Under the pieces are notes generated by a model. The model was not told the origin of the DNA, ran no database searches, and saw only the letters and a list, made by a program, of their open reading frames with translations. Positions 1 through 9,600 of a stretch of DNA of 64,000 nt are shown piece after piece. The stretch is from Henricia sp. BOLD:AAB3569 (lineage: Eukaryota > Echinodermata > Asteroidea > Spinulosida > Echinasteridae). A program made the position numbers and the translations under genes. Where the stretch lies: positions 1,364,001 to 1,428,000 of the forward strand of contig JBBELK010000109.1 of NCBI GenBank assembly GCA_037783545.1, in the 5' to 3' direction. Positions within the stretch are counted from its first letter, which is position 1. Each line of letters starts with the position of its first letter.

Positions 1-566
1 AATATTGTTTTTGTTGGCGCTAATACGCCTTTCTTAATATTTATTCATTTCAGTGCCGGATTGTATGCGTGCGATAAGCCTACGAACGTACCGATGTGCT
101 CCAAGTTGAAAGCGTAAAACGTTTTTCGTTGGACCTTTTTAGGTTCGCCTTTTTAGATTTCTGAGTGATAATGACCGACAGAAGCAGGGCACATCAAAAT
201 TAAGACAGACGAAGGATGGATCTTCGAAGGACATTTAAAAAAAAAATATTTTGAACCGTGTCCGAAAATTGGGCCATGTAGCGACGATGACTCTTTTTCC
301 TCCCTGTTGATTTATTACGGGTAAGCATTTACAAGTCGGACATCACGATATAAGTTGAAAAATGACTAACTAATGTTAGCCGTCAGTAAGTGCAGATCTG
401 ATCGAAAAACAAAAAATTGGCACGAAGAAATTACGATTCATGTTCGAACAAATCTTTGCCATTTTTCAGCCGATCTCGTATTCGTATAATTTATGAGGCA
501 GTAGGTCTACGAGAAGTCTGACTTGTAAATTCTCTCCCTTTTCATATAAAATGGTACCATGATTGG
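1..566. other. Non-coding stretch, nothing recognised
   Basis: AT-rich sequence with frequent stop codons in all frames. I see no open frame with recognisable motifs, no RNA gene and no clear repeat boundary. The rest of the segment up to 2770 is similar, apart from two inverted-repeat elements listed separately and CATGTACATG-type words near 1465-1480 and 1735-1755. Confidence 0.5.
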
Positions 567-768
567 TAAGGGTTGAGAAGTTGATCCGAATTTATTTTCT
601 TTAAAATGACCCATGTAGCATTGGAATGTGCAGATTTGATGGAATCAATTTCAAGTGGACAAAATTAAAAATTTTGTGGGAAAACACTTAACATTTTGTT
701 CAGCCTGTGTCTCATGTTTTGCACACAAGGTCTGACACTGAAGCCATGATCAACTTCTCAATTCTTTC
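567..768. mobile_element. MITE-like inverted-repeat element (GAAGTTGATC family)
   Basis: The left arm TTGAGAAGTTGATC (573-586) is repeated in inverse as GATCAACTTCTCAA (748-762), enclosing about 160 bp without coding capacity. Related ends with the words GGTCTGA, CCATGGTCAACTT and TTCTTTC recur near 8065-8145, 11690-11740 and 59785-59875, so this is a dispersed family. No target-site duplication could be fixed and the superfamily is unknown. Confidence 0.55.
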
Positions 769-2770
769 GGGTACCTTTGTGCGAGAAATTGCCAACTACA
801 TTTTTTTTTTTGACAATTTGCAAATGAATTATTTAGGCCTACTATTAAAAAAATCATGCATCAAAGCAGCATGTATTTAAAAAGGTTTTTGAATTATGAA
901 TGAGTGAAATATTAAAAGACACCTTTAGTTCTGTAATGCTGTGCGTACCATTTTAAAAGTTTACCAATCAATCATGTCTTGAAACCTAATGAATGAAAGC
1001 AATGATTGAAAGATAGGGCCTGAACATTTTCTTGTGATAAGCAGATTGTTTTACTATAGTATTTAGTACTAATCTTATAACTGACATTATTAGTATACAG
1101 CTTGCTGTGTTGCTAATGCAGGCACATCAGTCTTTCCACAAATCTAATTTTTTAACAGAAAAATAATTATAGTGATGACTATAGTCTATACATGTAAATT
1201 GTAAAGAATAAACAAACTTGAAGGTCAGAGTTCAATTGTAATGTAGCATTAATTTTGTGTAGTCGGAGGCATGCATGCTTCCAACATTTTGTTCACATGT
1301 ACACTTGTCTATACAGGAGCAGGGGTCGATATCACAAAGATTTGTGACGCGTCGCAGATATCCATCGCAACTCGCTAAACCTGTTGCGAGATGCAATAGA
1401 TTCGGCATACTTGCGACGCGTCGCAAGTCTTTGACCCCATGGGTGCTGCTTAAGCAGGAATATACATATACATGTACATGTACCTTCATAGCTCAACAAA
1501 ATTAACTTTCAAAATCCACTAGCTAATCTCATAACATAAGTAAGCCAAGCAGCACTTTTACAGTGGAGCTTTTATAAGGGCACACTGTGTCCACATGTAT
1601 TCACTCCTTGGACAATTTTAACAAAGATGTTAAATACATGTACAGTGGAATTTCATTTATGATTATCAAATAACTGTCGTAGTTGCATGAACATCTGCCA
1701 AGTAGGCCTTCATGTTATGTGAATACACCTTGGAGTGTACATGTACATACATGTAGCCGATCACATGCTCACAGCTTTGTGTGTACGTGGTTGTCCTTTG
1801 CAATATAGGCTAAGTCACATACAGCTAGCTGCAGGGCATTTGGGAAAAAAGTACGTCTTGTGTAGCTGTATTTTGATCATCATTTATCAAATATGGAAGC
1901 CCCAGACACGAAGTAGCAACAGGACATTTTACTTAAAGAAGACCAAAGCGTGGAGACAAAGGATTGCACACTCTTCTGTCGGGAGAAGCCGCATGTAGTC
2001 AGGAACTACACGGACTGATGAGAATCCCGTGTAGATCATGTAGATGGAGGTCAATCTTATTCCTCATTTTCTGAAGAAAAAAAACAGAGGAATCGCTTTT
2101 GTTAGGAATCTGCCTAAAAGTAAAACGGCATTTAATTGTAATTACTAAATTCATTTTCCCCATGGCTCATCAAATGCACACTCTATTACACTGTATCAAG
2201 CAGGTATGAGTTGTACATGCACACACAGTACAGCTGAACCATGGCTGAACTAAACACTTATAGGCACTGCAAAAGTGGCCTGTTTTAACAGGATTTGTGT
2301 AATATCAGCATGAAAAGCTTCTTATAAAGGTGGATATATTCTTGTATTAATAATTGCTGTCACTGTTCCCCTATAGAGACTGCAAAAGTAAATGCATGTA
2401 CTACTAAATGCTCAACATGGGTTTGTGCCTGGGGTTTGTGTGCCAGCATGGGTGGATTGACTGCTATCTTAAATGTGACATTGGAGTTTTTGGTTAAAAA
2501 AAATACAGAGATTCCATCTTTCATGCCGTACTTTATTGCAACTCTGCTAATTTGTGGGTCTGAGGAGTACAAAAACATAAGAGAAAGAAATTGTTAGAAC
2601 GCAGTGGAGCATATGACATAAAGTGTTTTCATTGCTAAAATCAAGTTTCCTGACAGAATTTACCCTATTTGTCCTCCAGATTGGAAGTGTAAATAATAGA
2701 GTCCATGTTTTCGTGCGTTTCCCCACCTGGCTATTTTGTTCCCCGCCGCTCCCCCCCCCCCCTCACCCCC
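769..2770. other. Non-coding stretch, nothing recognised apart from the foldback MITE
   Basis: Short open frames exist but none shows a domain, a signal peptide or compositional support. The last 30 bases before the retrotransposon are a cytosine-rich tract. Confidence 0.45.
1322..1438. mobile_element. Small foldback MITE (GGGGTCGATATCAC ends)
   Basis: The element starts GGGGTCGATATCACAAAG and ends CTTTGACCCC. TGCGACGCGTCGCA-type motifs form a second internal inverted pair. It is a short, near-palindromic non-coding element. A related copy lies at about 55531-55676 inside an old Gmr1-like retrotransposon, which shows it is mobile or was. Confidence 0.55.
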
Positions 2771-2772
2771 AA

Positions 2773-2920
2773 AAAAGCGACTTTTCTTTTCGTTATCACA
2801 CGACAGGTGCAGCGCGCTAATTCCAAGCGCGCCTGGTTATATAACCCCTTTCAACCTTGCCTATATATAAAGCCAAATCGGCTATTCATGTTCATTCTCG
2901 GTCGAGCAACCTCACCTCGC
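2773..2920 (+). repeat. A1 left terminal repeat with TATA-type promoter
   Basis: It is nearly identical to 6031-6178 (A2). It contains the palindromic GGTTATATAACC and, about 20 bp further on, CTATATATAAAG (2861-2872), a good TATA box. The gag ATG at 2944 lies roughly 70 bp downstream, consistent with a core promoter in the repeat driving gag-pol. Confidence 0.75.
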
Positions 2921-2943
2921 TTTGCTAGCACGCTCTGTTCAAC

Positions 2944-3601
2944 ATGAATTCACCGAGTTCCGACAACCCAAACCAAGAAATACTTCAAGCCATTAGATCG
3001 CTATCCAGTTCTATCGATGGCAAAGTCGAATCAGCCTTCAAACGGCAAAAACTAACCATTGACAATTCTCCAGATTTCAAATTTGAAGGAAACAAGGACC
3101 AGTTCCGTCATTCCGAGAAACTGTTGAACCTAATTGACGTCGGCGACGTTAGCGCTACAAGAGAGGCCATCATTCAAGCCGGTACAGAACTCCAACAAAG
3201 ACAAACAACTGATTAAACTGGCTGACCGTTCAGCTCAAGGCTGGGCCACTGTGAAGAAATACATCGCTGACGATCTCGCGGAAAACTCGGACGATGAGAA
3301 GCGTCTGCGAAAAGCAGAAAAAATGGCGACAACCAAGAAAGCAGAGGCAGCCAAGAAATCCAGGGCAAAAGGTCGTAGTACTGCTCGTCCTACTTTCGTC
3401 CCTACCGGGTCTACTTTTCGTCCCTTTCGTCCCTACACCGGTCCCTACACCGGTCCCTACTCCTTCCGACCGGATTCCCGCACCTGCTTCCAGTGCGGAA
3501 TCGCAGGGCACGTCAGAAGCAACTGCCCTTCTCTTCGAGCCCTTCGGCAGCCAGTACAGCGCCGAACACAACCTTCAGCCAACGACTCCGCCGCAGTATA
3601 G
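2944..3601 (+). pseudogene. Gag-like protein of the DIRS-order element, frameshifted
   Basis: The start ATG at 2944 follows the A1 promoter. The first frame runs to a stop at 3216. The protein then continues in another frame through LIKLADRSAQGWATVKKY to a stop at 3601, so there is a one-base break at about 3190-3205. The C-terminal part is basic, then has three GPYTGPY/FRPF-type repeats (3415-3470). It ends in a retroviral zinc knuckle, CFQCGIAGHVRSNC (CX2CX4HX4C, about 3484-3525), which would bind the element's RNA. The ORF belongs upstream of the RT and probably encodes the nucleoprotein. Other frames here are shadows. Confidence 0.7.
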
Positions 3602-3639
3602 AGACTGGGAGACGTGTGAACAAGAACCAGCCGTGCCGA

Positions 3640-5603
3640 TCCCATCTGGCGTGAAGGGTAAGCTGAAACCGTGTTTGCCGTTTTGGCGAAACGAGCTTAA
3701 TTGTACCAAATTCGTCGAAGATGTCATTTCAGTTGGGTATAACATTCCATTTTATATTACCCCACCCTCCGGTTAAATTGCCTAATAATAAGTCCAGCTT
3801 AGGACACGGTCAGTTTGTTGAGCATTCAATCAAAGATTTGCTTTTCAAGTGCTGTATTGTTGAATGCCTTGCACCGCCATATTGTTACAATCCATTGACC
3901 GTTGCAGTGGGCAAGAAACTACGCTTGGTCATTGATCTCAGACACCCCAATATGTATGTTTGGAAGGAGAAATTCAAATACGAAGATTTGAAGCTCATTG
4001 CCCCATCGCTAGATTTTAATCAGTACTACTTCTCATTTGATCTTGAGTCGGGCTATCATCATGTTGACATATTCCCACCACATCAAAAATACCTAGGATT
4101 TGCATGGACGCACAGCGATTCGGTAACCAGGTACTATTATACGTTTACTGTTCTCCCTTTTGGCCTTTGCAGTGCCTGCCATTTATTCACGAAGTTATCA
4201 AGACCACTAGTCTACCACTTTCGTCAAAACGGCATAACGGCATTTATGTACATAGACGACGGACTCATTGTATCTCCGGACCTTAATTCAGCTTCCAATA
4301 ATGTTTCTTTCGTCCGCGACACTTTAGCCAGCAGCGGATTCGTCCCCAGCAAGACAAAGTGTATATGGACGCCCACACAAACTATTCAGTATTTGGGACT
4401 GATAATCGATTCGAACACATTTTGTTTTCAGCTACCGCCAGATAAGGTCGAAAAAATGTTAGCCTTCATTTCGACCGTTTTACAGTCCCATGAGACCAAG
4501 CAACCTACCCCTGTGCGTAGCTTAGCCCGCCTGACTGGTTACATAATTTCATCCACTTTGGCACTTGGACCAATTGCTAGGTTTATGACTCGTTCCACTT
4601 ACAGAGCAATTGAATCACGTGATTCCTGGCATGATTTTATTGTTCTTCCTGCCGATACCGTTACAGAACTTCAATTCTGGTTAGACCACTTGCATTCCTA
4701 CAACGGCTTTTCCGTAAAAAGCAGGTTAGTTCCCTCCCTGACCGTTTTTTTTCCGACGCTAGCGCCGTGGGTTACGGCGGTTTTGTCGAAGGGCGCAAAC
4801 ATTTACAAGTTCAAGGGAATTGGTCCCCACTACAACAAAGAAATAGTTCAACCTGGCGCGAGTTAGCTGCCGCATTAGTGTCCGGCAAAAAGGTCAAATG
4901 GTACACTGATAATTCCAACGTCCCTAACATCATTCTATGTGGCAGTACCAAGCCCGATCTACATCAACTGGCAATCCAAATATTTCGCACGGCAGAGACA
5001 TTTAATTGTATTCTTTTACCCGAATGGTTGCCTAGACACAAAAATAAAGTAGCGGATAAAATTAGCAAATTCCGTGATTTCGATGATTGGTCTATCGATC
5101 CAGGTTCTTTTCGTTTTTTGAACATTCTTTGGGGTCCTCACACAATAGACCGCTTTGCGTCTCCACACAATTCGAAACTTAAACGTTTCAACGCAAGATT
5201 TTGCTGCAAGGGCATTGACGGTGTCGACGCATTTTCTCAGATTTGGTCCGGCGAAAACAATTATTTTTGCCCTCCGGTTTCTTTAATCGTTCAAGTGTTC
5301 AAACGCATCATTTGCGACGACGTCACCGGTACGTTGGTTATCCCACATTGGCCTACGGCTTCTTTTTGGCCCACTATTTGCCCAGATGGCTCCCACTTGC
5401 ACAATAAAATAAAAGACTGGAGATGGATGCATATATCCTTTACACCATCACATTTAGGTCAGAACTCCGTGTTTTGCCAGTCCCCATATTTTGCCTGCTT
5501 GGCTATTCGCTTTGACTCCATTGTAGATCCACGTACCTCCAACTTTGGCTTTTGTATGTCCGAACGAGGCACTTGCCCACAGTGCGCTTTACGCACTCAC
5601 TAA
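3640..5603 (+). pseudogene. Reverse transcriptase-RNase H of the DIRS-order element, frameshifted
   Basis: The RT N-terminus (GKLKPCLPFWRNELN, about 3658) is in one frame. The main RT is in a second, from about 3776 to 4745, with SFDLESGYHHVDI, LPFGLCSAC and the catalytic YIDDGLIVSPD (about 4249). RNase H follows in a third frame from about 4750, with DAS, the STWRELAA glutamate, YTDNSN and VADKISK supplying the D-E-D-D set. After it comes the conserved DIRS/Ngaro tail WGPHTIDRFAS...DAFSQIW...HWPTASFWP, to the stop at 5603. The breaks lie near 3770 and in the T-run at 4744-4751. The enzyme would copy element RNA into DNA. I see no methyltransferase or SGNH-hydrolase motif. Confidence 0.8.
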
Positions 5604-5689
5604 ATACTACGGCCAATTCAATGTTACCCGAACGATTTTCGGCTGACATCTCTTTGTAGTCACCAGTGTGACGGTGCATGTTAATAGCA

Positions 5690-5835
5690 CCGAAGAAGAC
5701 CTGTTAAGCGGTCTATACGTTAAACGTTATGTGCATTTTAAGCACCAGTCCACTGACCCGTTAAGTGGTCTGTTAAGTGGTCGGCCCGTTAAGTGGTACA
5801 TTATGTTCGACCGACCCGTTCAGCGGTCAATGACA
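5690..5835 (+). repeat. Short imperfect tandem repeats of GTTAAGTGGTC type
   Basis: The words GTTAAGCGGTC, GTTAAGTGGTC and GTTCAGCGGTC recur about six times between the RNase H stop and B1. There is no open frame of interest. It could be a 3' UTR feature of the gag-pol transcript; its function is unknown. Confidence 0.5.
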
Positions 5836-5911
5836 AGTTGTCATGGCAACTTAAACGAAATTGATATGGTTTTTTGTCTTTAACCTTAACCCGTTCTTTG
5901 GCGTTTCTCGA

Positions 5912-6030
5912 GAGGTAGCAGCTCCTCCTACCAATCGTTCTCCAAGTTTGGAGTTCTGTTCAGTTATTTGTCTTTTACATGAGGAAGATATAGAAAAGAA
6001 AAGTATTTTCTTTCGGAAGCATGGAGAAAG
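5912..6030 (+). repeat. B1 internal repeat of the split direct repeats
   Basis: It begins GAGGTAGCAGCTCCTCC and ends CGGAAGCATGGAGAAAG. It matches B2 at 7893-8014 with only a few differences and directly abuts A2, which is the arrangement expected of a split-direct-repeat retrotransposon. Confidence 0.8.
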
Positions 6031-6178
6031 AAAGCGACTTTTCTTTTCGTTATCGCACGACAGGTGCAGCGCGCTAATTCCAAGCGCGCCTGGTTATATA
6101 ACCCCTTTCAACCTTGCCTATATATAAAGCCAAATCGGCTATTCATGTTCATTCTCGGTCGAGCAACCTCACCTCGCC
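6031..6178 (+). repeat. A2 internal repeat with second copy of the TATA promoter
   Basis: It is a copy of A1 and carries the same GGTTATATAACC palindrome and a TATATATAAAG box (about 6118-6128). It lies 0.3 kb upstream of the tyrosine-recombinase frame, so it could drive a separate recombinase transcript. Confidence 0.75.
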
Positions 6179-6458
6179 TTCCCACCCTCCCAGCGCTCCG
6201 AATTGATGTTCGCGGTGTTGTTCGGAGCAAGGGTGCGCGACCTTCGTCCGACACCCGGGTCGCGCCCACGTTTCCTCCCATGAGGGGGTTTTTCGTGGCT
6301 ACTGTTGGTGTCGGGCGCCGAACCAGCACCGTGATACATTTGCCTTCATGCAACGCTTGTACTTGTGTACGTCTTGGGCATTTTTTATGCCAACGAAATT
6401 TGCCAAATTTGGCCTTTTCAGCTGTTTTGCTGCTCGGTTTTCTTGTTTGTTTGTTTGA

Positions 6459-7451
6459 GAAATCTGGGATGGAATTGCTCGGAACGTCGCTGATCCAGAG
6501 CTGCGGCATCTAGCCAGGCATCAGCTCCCGTCGCTACTGTTAGCAGCCAAAGCCAATTCAACGACCAAAGCCTACAATTCAGCCTGGAAACGTTGGGAAA
6601 CCTGGGCCACATCAAAACATGGCATCTCCGCCTTCCCAGTCCAACCTGTTGACTTGTGCCTCTACTTTGCATCTCTTCTCCCGCACAACCACAACAGTTC
6701 GGCTGACACCATGGCAGCAGCGATCAAATGGGCCCATAGTCTCGCCGGTTTACCATCACCTACCAACGACCCGCTTGTAAAGTTGGCATTACAAGATTAT
6801 AAACGGACTTTGGCGACTACCCCCAACCGGAAAGAACCCGTTACGCCAGCCATCATGGCTCAACTTTTCGAAGCTCACGGACATTCCTCAGCGACATTAG
6901 CTGATTTGAGAATTCTCTTCATCTGCTTCACAAGCTACGCGGGGTTTTTGCGTTTCAGCGACCTGATTAATCTGCGGCGTATGGACTTTAAAATCACCGA
7001 TGACCGTTTAGTCATCCATATCACTAAATCCAAAACCGACCAGTTTCGCCAGGGGGCTGAGATAATTATAGGCAGAACTTTCTCTGCCACATGCCCCGTG
7101 CAAATCGCCGAGAGATATTTCTCTGCCTTGGGCGATCCTCCAGATTCGGAGCTTCCATTAATTCGTCGATTAACGAGATCAAGAAAAGGTCTCGTACCAT
7201 CAGTTCACGTTTTGGATTACACTCGAACCCGAGAAATAGTATTACAAGCACTTAAACCCCTTGTTCCTGGTATCACCAAATTCGGGCTTCATAGTTTACG
7301 ATCAGGGGGTGCGTCGGCAGCTTCTAACGCTTTAGTGCCTACTCACTTAATATCTAAATACGGCAGATGGTGTTCTGATAAGGCTAGGAATGCATACATT
7401 AAGTCCGATTATGATACCAGCCTACTTCCATCCACGGCATTAGGAATTTAA
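6459..7451 (+). CDS. Tyrosine recombinase (integrase) of the DIRS-order element
   Basis: This enzyme would recombine the circular DNA copy into the genome. The frame is open from 6459 (stop at 6456) to the stop at 7451. The first ATG is at 6654, yet the conserved N-terminal DNA-binding domain clearly starts earlier: LLAAKANSTTKAYNSAWKRW at about 6528-6587, then WATSKHGISAFPV. So the true start must be upstream, or in an exon joined by splicing. A pyrimidine-rich run followed by GAG at about 6437-6459 resembles a splice acceptor. Catalytic residues are visible: Arg in GFLRFSDLINLR, HSLRSGGAS (HxxR), SKYGRWCS, and the Tyr nucleophile in ARNAYIKSDY. The frame is uninterrupted over about 330 codons, unlike gag and RT of the same element. 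Confidence 0.85.
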   Translation, partial: EIWDGIARNVADPELRHLARHQLPSLLLAAKANSTTKAYNSAWKRWETWATSKHGISAFPVQPVDLCLYFASLLPHNHNSSADTMAAAIKWAHSLAGLPSPTNDPLVKLALQDYKRTLATTPNRKEPVTPAIMAQLFEAHGHSSATLADLRILFICFTSYAGFLRFSDLINLRRMDFKITDDRLVIHITKSKTDQFRQGAEIIIGRTFSATCPVQIAERYFSALGDPPDSELPLIRRLTRSRKGLVPSVHVLDYTRTREIVLQALKPLVPGITKFGLHSLRSGGASAASNALVPTHLISKYGRWCSDKARNAYIKSDYDTSLLPSTALGI

Positions 7452-7892
7452 ATTCAAATTAATATTGAATTTTTGTTTTTTTGTTTGTTTTGTTGCTGCC
7501 GCGGTACACACTTCTGCAATAAGTCCCATGCTTATAGCGGTGCCCTTCACCATTATGAATAAATATCGTAATCACACAACCTGCAATTTTTTATTATGAT
7601 AGCCGACCACTCTTCAGACCTTTATTATGCTGAACTCTTTATCAAATACTTACATGTATATACGTTTGTAATTATCCAGCATGCGCTAATATTTGCCAAT
7701 AGCATACTATGGAGGACGTGCACTGGCGTAACTTATTTTTATGTTTTGGACGCACAACAATAGATCCAGTTTCGGTAGCATCGTATTGCCGTCCAGTGAC
7801 GCCATCTGAGCGTCCTCCACATGCTATACAAAAAACCTTAATTTAGGGTTTTTCTTTTGTGCAGTCATATGTTTATATTGATATAATAAAGC
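7452..7892 (+). other. 3' untranslated part of the DIRS-order element
   Basis: An AATAAA polyadenylation signal lies at 7558-7563, about 105 bp after the recombinase stop. An imperfect inverted repeat, ATAGCATACTATGGAGGACG (7698-7717) against CGTCCTCCACATGCTAT (about 7811-7827), could fold into a 130-nt hairpin or be a small inserted MITE. Confidence 0.5.
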
Positions 7893-8014
7893 GAGGTAGC
7901 AGCTCCTCCTACCAATCGTTCTCCAAGTTTGGAGTTCTGTTCATTTATTTGTCTTTTACATGAGGAAGATATAGAAAAGAAAAGTATTTTCTTTCGGAAG
8001 CATGTAGAAAGAAA
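7893..8014 (+). repeat. B2 right terminal repeat
   Basis: It matches B1 (5912-6030) from GAGGTAGCAGCTCC to GAAAG and marks the right end of the DIRS-order element. The sequence beyond it (AAATAAAAAAATATGG) is not shared. Confidence 0.8.
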
Positions 8015-8064
8015 ATAAAAAAATATGGAGAACAAACTTTGGACGCCTTGGTCACCTTGACAAG

Positions 8065-8145
8065 ATTTGGGAAGTTGATCATAAAAATGTTTTGATGTTT
8101 TGGTATGAAGGTATGAATTAGCCATGGTCAACTTCCCAATTCTTT
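8065..8145. mobile_element. Short copy of the GAAGTTGATC MITE family
   Basis: TTGGGAAGTTGATCAT (about 8067-8082) is matched in inverse by ATGGTCAACTTCCCAA (about 8124-8139). It is an internally deleted relative of the element at 567-768. Confidence 0.5.
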
Positions 8146-9600
8146 TCGAAATTTGTTAAGATTTTCATGCTAATATTACAATTTCTTAACAGAATTTCAC
8201 GTTATGGTGGTTGATTTTAAAAGGCATTTTAGTAAAATTTTACCACGAAGGCACGACACGAGCATGACGAGTGATCTGCATGTACTGTGTAGTGTAGGCA
8301 TATGCAAACATGTCGTTCGTTACGATTTTCATCAGGTTATGCGGATGTAAACACCATCATTTTACAACATTCGTACCTTTCAAATCTTGCACTTGCGCCG
8401 CTGAGAAGTACCTGCCTTCTTTGCCAAACTGTCTGTCTTTTGATATAATCCTGGAGTCGACCATAAATCGACGAAACTTGAGGCTAAGCTAAGGTCCCTT
8501 GCGTTGACGTCGATAGCTGCCATGCATCGTGCGTGCGTTGAATGATTTGTTTACTTTTCGGAGGAACTATAGCCTCGCTTTGGTCAGTTTTTTTTGCCAC
8601 ACGAAAAGCACTGTTAGCGAGTTTATAACTTGAAAAATGGTTAAAAAATGTATGTGGAGTTACTCTATAGAACTTTGACTAATAATGTTTCTTGTATTTT
8701 GTTTTCCTGGCACGCATAATAACTTGCGCTTTTTTCGTGAATGCTACCTATATTTATATGAACGATTCATATATGTATAACCAACCGCTGGTTGGTTACA
8801 ATTTATGAATAATTCATGTGTTAAATTATTCCACACAGAGGTCACACCGGCGAGATGGTAAAGGCGTTTGTACGTGGCGAACAGTCTGCAGTATGAATGT
8901 TTTAGTCTTTCCTCAAGCGCTAGCAAAACAGTGCACAAAAAAACCTCGCCACGGACGCCTTGACTAAAGGCTAACTTTATGGTTCGTTGGAGAAAACAAT
9001 TCCGTGGTGGGGTTCGAACACTCTCCTTCTTTCATGCTTTTTCGCTTCGCTCATACGCATGAAAAACAGTTTCATTCTAATGAAATTCAAGACAAATAAA
9101 GACTATCGGTTACGCAAGTTTCATGTCTAAGAAAAATTAATTGTATATATATTTATTACATGAATATGCATAAAAATACAGCATGGGGATAGGCCGTACA
9201 CAGAGACGCTGAGTTACCTCAACTTAGTCGCAATAAATGGTTTAAATTAAGCTAAGAAAACAAAACCTTTACTTAGGTGGCAAATACAATATATATTATC
9301 AATGAGTTTGAACAAAAACAGACATCTTTCTTTGACACAATCAAAAGTACAAACAACTTTTCTATGACCCTTTAGGCCCTTCAGGACTCCGCCTGGTATC
9401 TCTCTTTTATCGACTTTTATAATCAAACCAAAAACGTTTTTTTTTTTTTTGTGGATCATAATCCCAAACGGTTACAGGATTAACCAACTACTATCACGTG
9501 CTCTAGCTCTTGTATCTGGAGGGAAAGGAAAAAATGAGGGGAACAAAATTGTGAATTATTAATCTCAACACTGTTTATGATAACAACTGTGGCAATAAAT
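8146..9600. other. No gene seen
   Basis: AT-rich DNA without convincing open frames. A short palindrome, AACCAACCGCTGGTTGGTT, sits near 8780. Part of this stretch may be the 3' untranslated region of the minus-strand recombinase gene that ends at 9601: the plus-strand TTTATT near 9150 is AATAAA on that strand. Confidence 0.4.

Larger units (their letters stand above)
2773..8014 (+). mobile_element. Tyrosine-recombinase retrotransposon (DIRS order, Ngaro/PAT-like), degenerate
   Basis: The element codes, in order, for a zinc-knuckle gag, an RT-RNase H and a tyrosine recombinase instead of a DDE integrase. That combination defines the DIRS order. Its ends are split direct repeats: A1 (2773-2920) at the left end, adjacent B1-A2 copies inside (5912-6178), and B2 (7893-8014) at the right end. 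The B1|A2 junction reads GAGAAAG|AAAGCGAC, the right end (B2) reads TAGAAAGAAAATAA, and the left end (A1) reads AAAAAAGCGAC. This fits crossover in a short A-rich core of a circular intermediate. Gag, the gag-RT link and the RT-RNase H link all carry frame breaks, so this copy is probably dead unless they are sequencing errors. The recombinase lies between A2 and B2. Confidence 0.85.

Noticed and set aside
6064..6513. 149-codon frame from A2 into the recombinase region
   Set aside because: It overlaps the promoter repeat and the recombinase N-terminal domain in another frame, with no motif.
8770..8800. Transcription terminator-like palindrome AACCAACCGCTGGTTGGTT
   Set aside because: The genome is eukaryotic, so a hairpin terminator call has no meaning here, and no gene ends beside it.
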